Shown: piece by piece, positions 45,490 to 48,416 of the stretch | How the letters are laid out: each line of letters starts with the position of its first letter | Numbering within the stretch: the first letter of the stretch is position 1 | Assembly: GCA_024642265.1 (NCBI GenBank) | Contig: JAHEBL010000017.1 | Span: 1-48,416, forward strand | DNA from: Haliea sp. | Lineage (GTDB): Bacteria; Pseudomonadota; Gammaproteobacteria; Pseudomonadales; Halieaceae | Length of the DNA stretch: 48,416 nucleotides | Direction: 5' to 3' | The notes under the pieces: model-generated | What the model was told of the DNA's origin: nothing | The model's input: the letters and a program-made list of their open reading frames with translations, nothing else | Database searches by the model: none | Position numbers and translations under genes: made by a program

Positions 45490-47640
45490 TCACTGCCCCG
45501 GCAGGGCATGATAGAACTGGCTGAGAACGTCAAAGGCGAGTTTGCGGTTACCCTGCTCGTCGACCAGCCCCTTGCGGTTATAGAAATCCTGGATTCCGTT
45601 CAGGGGCCGCAGTGCGGCCCGGAAGTCCTTCAGCACCCAGGGTGACATGCCCTGGATCAGTGGACTGCGCGGCAGCATATCGAGCTGTGCCCGGTAGACC
45701 CTGGCCTGGTATTCCTCTGACCACAGCAGCCCTTCCGGTGAGCGAAAACCCGCCTTGGCACCTGCGCCGAACTCCGAGATAACCATGGGCTTGCCGTAGC
45801 TGTTGCTGAAGCGCAGCCGCGGCATGATGTCTCTCAGCATGACCCGGCGAATATCCGCCTCGCTGGCGGGCAGGTTGGCAGCAAAAGCCGCTGAGTAGTA
45901 CCAGCCGAAATACTCGTTGTAGCCCACCACATCGACAATTTCGCCGAGGGGGTCATCGAGCTCTACCAGGATTTCGTCAGCGTCGCCTTGTTCCGGTTCC
46001 GCGTCATCGGCCAGGGTATCCGCCCTGGGTTCGGCTTCAGCCAGCATAGCGGACACGAGCTCCTTGCCGATAAATGCCACCATGCTCGCCTTGTCCGCCA
46101 GGCTGACATCCGGGTCCTTTAGCAGCGCGATCATGATGTCCTTGCCCACCTCGCGCAATTCCCGCATGGGGTCGCCTATCAGGGCAGCACCCACCAGGCG
46201 TCCACTGTGGTCAATGCGCCTGACCGTGGCCGCTTCTGTAGCCAGAAAGTCCGTGCGCGGTCCGCTTATCGGGGTTTCATTTCCCAGCGACCAGATGATG
46301 ACGGCAGCGCGGTTGAGGTCACGCTGCACCAACTCGGCCATCATGTTATTTGCGAGTGTCCGGGTATCCTCGTTGCTCCAGTCGATGGCCCAGTAAACCG
46401 GAATCTCCGACCACAGCATCAAGCCCATCTCATCCGCCAGGCGCACCGTGTGTTCATTGTGTGGATAGTGAGCCAGCCGTACGAAATTGGCGCCCAGCTG
46501 CCTGGCCAGGGCAAACTGCGCCTCGGCATCTGCCCGGCCGGTGGCGACGCCCTGTCGCAGTGGAGTTTCCTCATGCATGCTGATACCGCGCAGGAATACC
46601 GGCTTGCCATTGAGCAGTATCTTGCCGCCTTCGCGACGCACCGTGCGAAAGCCAACCCGATCATTGCTGGAATCGTCCCCGGCACTGACCAGGACGTCGT
46701 AAAGAGTCGGATCCCCGGGTGACCAAAGGCGGGGACTGGCGGTCACCTTGAATTCCGCCAGCCCGTCGGCGTCGGTGGTGCTATTAACGGCGACGTCGAG
46801 ACCCGGGATAGCGAGCGTCACCTCGGTTCCCGCGTCCGCGCCATCGAGCTGCGCCCAGCCCCTGATCTCGCCGGTGGCGTGATCCGCCAGCCAAACCTGG
46901 AACTGCCGTACGAAAACGCCCGGTACACTTACCAGGCTGACATCACGGGTAATGCCGCCGTACTGCCACCAGTCAGTGCGCCTCGTGGGAACACTCGACA
47001 TATCCAGAGTATTGTCGACCCTGACTACCAGATCGTTGTCGCCAGACTTGAGCAGCCCGCTGGCCTCAAAATTGAATGGTGTGTAGCCTCCGCGGTGCTG
47101 CCCCAGCGCTTGCCCATTTAGGTATACGGTGGTGGTGAAGTTGGCGCCGCCGAAGTGCAGGAAGTAACGCTGGCCACGCACTGGCTGCACCGTGAAATTG
47201 CGCTGGTACCAGATCGAGCCGTCGTAAAAGAACAGGCGTTCCTGTTGCGAGTTCCAGTCACCCGGTACGTTCAGTTGCTGGCGCTCATCGAAACTGTATT
47301 CGATCAGCTCCATGCCTGATTTCTGCCTGGCGTTGGCATAATAACCCTCGCCAACAATACCTCGGTCCCCGATACCCAGCTTGTCGATAACGATGTTCCA
47401 TGCGCCGTTCAGCGATTGGCTCACGCGGTTCGGGATATTGGTAATCAATGGTGAGGGTGCAGCATAGATAATCGGTGGCGGTGAAAAAAAACTGGCTTCA
47501 TTGCGCTCTTCAGCGCCGGCATTGGCCTGGGTCTGCTGCAACAACAGCAGCGGGACAATCAGCAGGCATCGCAGAATAAGCGCCCGCAAAAACCGGCTGC
47601 CTGCCTGTTTCGCGATGATGTTCACTGTCAAATTACTCAT
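45490..47640 (-). CDS. Glycoside hydrolase family 2 protein (beta-glucuronidase/beta-galactosidase-like)
   Basis: 716 residues from the ATG at 47640, which has AGGAGAAG upstream; a longer frame adds 22 residues without one. A signal peptide (about 1-41, ending QTQANA) places it in the periplasm or outside. The GH2 sugar-binding domain has NVPGDWNSQQERLFFYDGSIWYQR and the immunoglobulin-like domain precedes the TIM barrel. The acid/base Glu455 is in IWSLGNETP and the nucleophile Glu623 in MVISEFGAG. VGYNEYFGWYY matches beta-glucuronidases. The catalytic Glu residues are 168 apart, about 77 more than in E. coli UidA, because of an acidic helical insertion. Confidence 0.9.
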   Translation of the reverse strand: MSNLTVNIIAKQAGSRFLRALILRCLLIVPLLLLQQTQANAGAEERNEASFFSPPPIIYAAPSPLITNIPNRVSQSLNGAWNIVIDKLGIGDRGIVGEGYYANARQKSGMELIEYSFDERQQLNVPGDWNSQQERLFFYDGSIWYQRNFTVQPVRGQRYFLHFGGANFTTTVYLNGQALGQHRGGYTPFNFEASGLLKSGDNDLVVRVDNTLDMSSVPTRRTDWWQYGGITRDVSLVSVPGVFVRQFQVWLADHATGEIRGWAQLDGADAGTEVTLAIPGLDVAVNSTTDADGLAEFKVTASPRLWSPGDPTLYDVLVSAGDDSSNDRVGFRTVRREGGKILLNGKPVFLRGISMHEETPLRQGVATGRADAEAQFALARQLGANFVRLAHYPHNEHTVRLADEMGLMLWSEIPVYWAIDWSNEDTRTLANNMMAELVQRDLNRAAVIIWSLGNETPISGPRTDFLATEAATVRRIDHSGRLVGAALIGDPMRELREVGKDIMIALLKDPDVSLADKASMVAFIGKELVSAMLAEAEPRADTLADDAEPEQGDADEILVELDDPLGEIVDVVGYNEYFGWYYSAAFAANLPASEADIRRVMLRDIMPRLRFSNSYGKPMVISEFGAGAKAGFRSPEGLLWSEEYQARVYRAQLDMLPRSPLIQGMSPWVLKDFRAALRPLNGIQDFYNRKGLVDEQGNRKLAFDVLSQFYHALPGQ

Positions 47641-47817
47641 CTTACTTCTCCTGGCGATGTTCCAGCTCCAAACCGGCGGTGCATCATAAATTGCATCCGT
47701 CAGCACTTCCCTGGTGATTTTAGGTACGCACTGGCGAGGACTGACGTATCATCAGTATCTTTGCCAGGCCGGGTTGATGCAATCGTCATGGCGATGTTGC
47801 GTTTAAGGAGCGATATC

Positions 47818-47850
47818 ATGAAGCAACGGCTTGCCCGAGTCCGAGCGTGA
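47818..47850 (+). CDS. Possible 10-residue leader peptide
   Basis: A short frame MKQRLARVRA with an excellent ribosome-binding site (AAGGAG, 8 bases upstream), ending 37 bases before the next gene. It overlaps, in another frame, a possible TTG-initiated extension of that gene. It may be a leader peptide or the remnant of a frameshifted N-terminus. Confidence 0.3.
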   Translation: MKQRLARVRA

Positions 47851-47887
47851 ACGGCAAGTAAACCGGGATTTAAATGCAGGGGGGATC

Positions 47888-48139
47888 ATGCGGTTTGGTC
47901 AATTTATTTTACAGCAGCTGAAGTTCGCGTTCTCATCTTCCCTGGCTATCGGCCTGGTAGTTGGATTCGCAATTCTGGTTACAGGGGGAGCCGAGGGGAG
48001 TATCACCCTGGACATAGATCTCTCCTACTCTGATGCGGCCTGGTTATTGCTGGGCATTCCGGTCGCCATCACTTCCTTGTTCCTGTTTATTTCTCCACTA
48101 TCATTCCTTATTCACTCGGCAGTTTCCCGTTGGAAGTAG
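47888..48139 (+). CDS. Small two-helix membrane protein
   Basis: 83 residues from the ATG at 47888, with a G-rich stretch just upstream acting as a weak ribosome-binding site; a TTG at 47831 would add 19 charged residues. Two hydrophobic segments (about 15-33 and 53-75) flank a short polar loop. No family is recognised. The 178 bases between its stop and tRNA-Leu contain nothing I can identify. Confidence 0.5.
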   Translation: MRFGQFILQQLKFAFSSSLAIGLVVGFAILVTGGAEGSITLDIDLSYSDAAWLLLGIPVAITSLFLFISPLSFLIHSAVSRWK

Positions 48140-48317
48140 CAAGGGCTGCGCAGTCGATTCCCTTGCTGAAGCATTCAGGTCCTATTAATCACGCACTCAC
48201 AACGGTTGTTGCTCTCACGTCAGAATACTCCCTCAAGACATAGGTTGCAGCGCGTCACCCAAATTCGTTTTGCATGAAATCAGGAAAAATGTCTATTGGC
48301 AGGATCGTTGCTTTTGA

Positions 48318-48406
48318 TGGTGCCCGGGACCGGAATCGAACCGGTACGCCGCGTTAGCAGCGGGAGATTTTAAGTCTCCTGTGTCTACCAATTTCACCAC
48401 CCGGGC
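48318..48406 (-). tRNA. tRNA-Leu (anticodon UAA)
   Basis: 89 bases on the minus strand with encoded CCA. The acceptor GCCCGGG pairs with CCCGGGC. The anticodon stem-loop GGAGACTTAAAATCTCC gives TAA. A class II variable arm and a T-arm GGTTCGATTCC are present. Confidence 0.97.
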
Positions 48407-48416
48407 AGCGGGGAGA

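Overview
The window looks like a chromosomal segment of a free-living, probably marine, gammaproteobacterium. It is GC-rich, and its gene order closely follows Pseudomonas-type chromosomes: tig-clpP-clpX-lon-hupB-ppiD, yceD-rpmF-fabD-fabG-acpP-fabF-pabC-mltG-tmk-holB-pilZ, and yccA-tusDCB-tusE-ybiB. Several accessory genes (LssY_C lipoprotein, GH84, a transporter/binding-protein fusion) suggest a Halieaceae/Cellvibrionales-like lineage, but that placement is inference from recollection of gene order. No phage, plasmid, insertion sequence or CRISPR array is visible.

Layout. 1-143 is the tail of a membrane protein, possibly a cation:proton antiporter. 144-741 is a convergent intergenic region with two very long, covarying hairpin elements in opposite orientation (252-432 and 493-675), the most unusual structure in the window. 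742-4349 holds etfBA and the divergent ETF-quinone oxidoreductase, which together pass electrons from acyl-CoA dehydrogenases to ubiquinone. 4369-8092 has a DUF1285 gene, serA and ppiD. 8230-14775 is the proteostasis block (hupB, lon with a sigma32-type promoter, clpX, clpP, tig), preceded by tRNA-Leu(UAG). 15117-17499 is an accessory pair (phosphomannose-isomerase-like cupin plus GH84 glycosidase), followed by a candidate small RNA at about 17588-17734.

17800-26195, on the minus strand, is the fatty-acid/DNA-replication cluster; its genes overlap by 1-4 bases at several junctions, and plsX and fabH are absent from their usual place. 26292-28483 has maf, a HAD phosphatase and rluC. 28484-31787 is rne with a leader of more than 500 bases, followed by tRNA-Ser(UGA).

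32143-38910 is an envelope/accessory region: two different L,D-transpeptidase-family proteins facing each other, a two-gene lipoprotein operon (alpha/beta hydrolase and LssY_C protein), and an SLC1-type transporter fused to a periplasmic solute-binding domain. 39059-43619 is yccA, the tusDCB-tusE sulfur relay for tRNA 2-thiolation, ybiB, trmA and a pterin carbinolamine dehydratase. 43622-48139 carries a winged-helix/nuclease-like protein, an all-alpha dUTPase, a tiny secreted peptide, a GH2 glycosidase and a small membrane protein. tRNA-Leu(UAA) closes the window.
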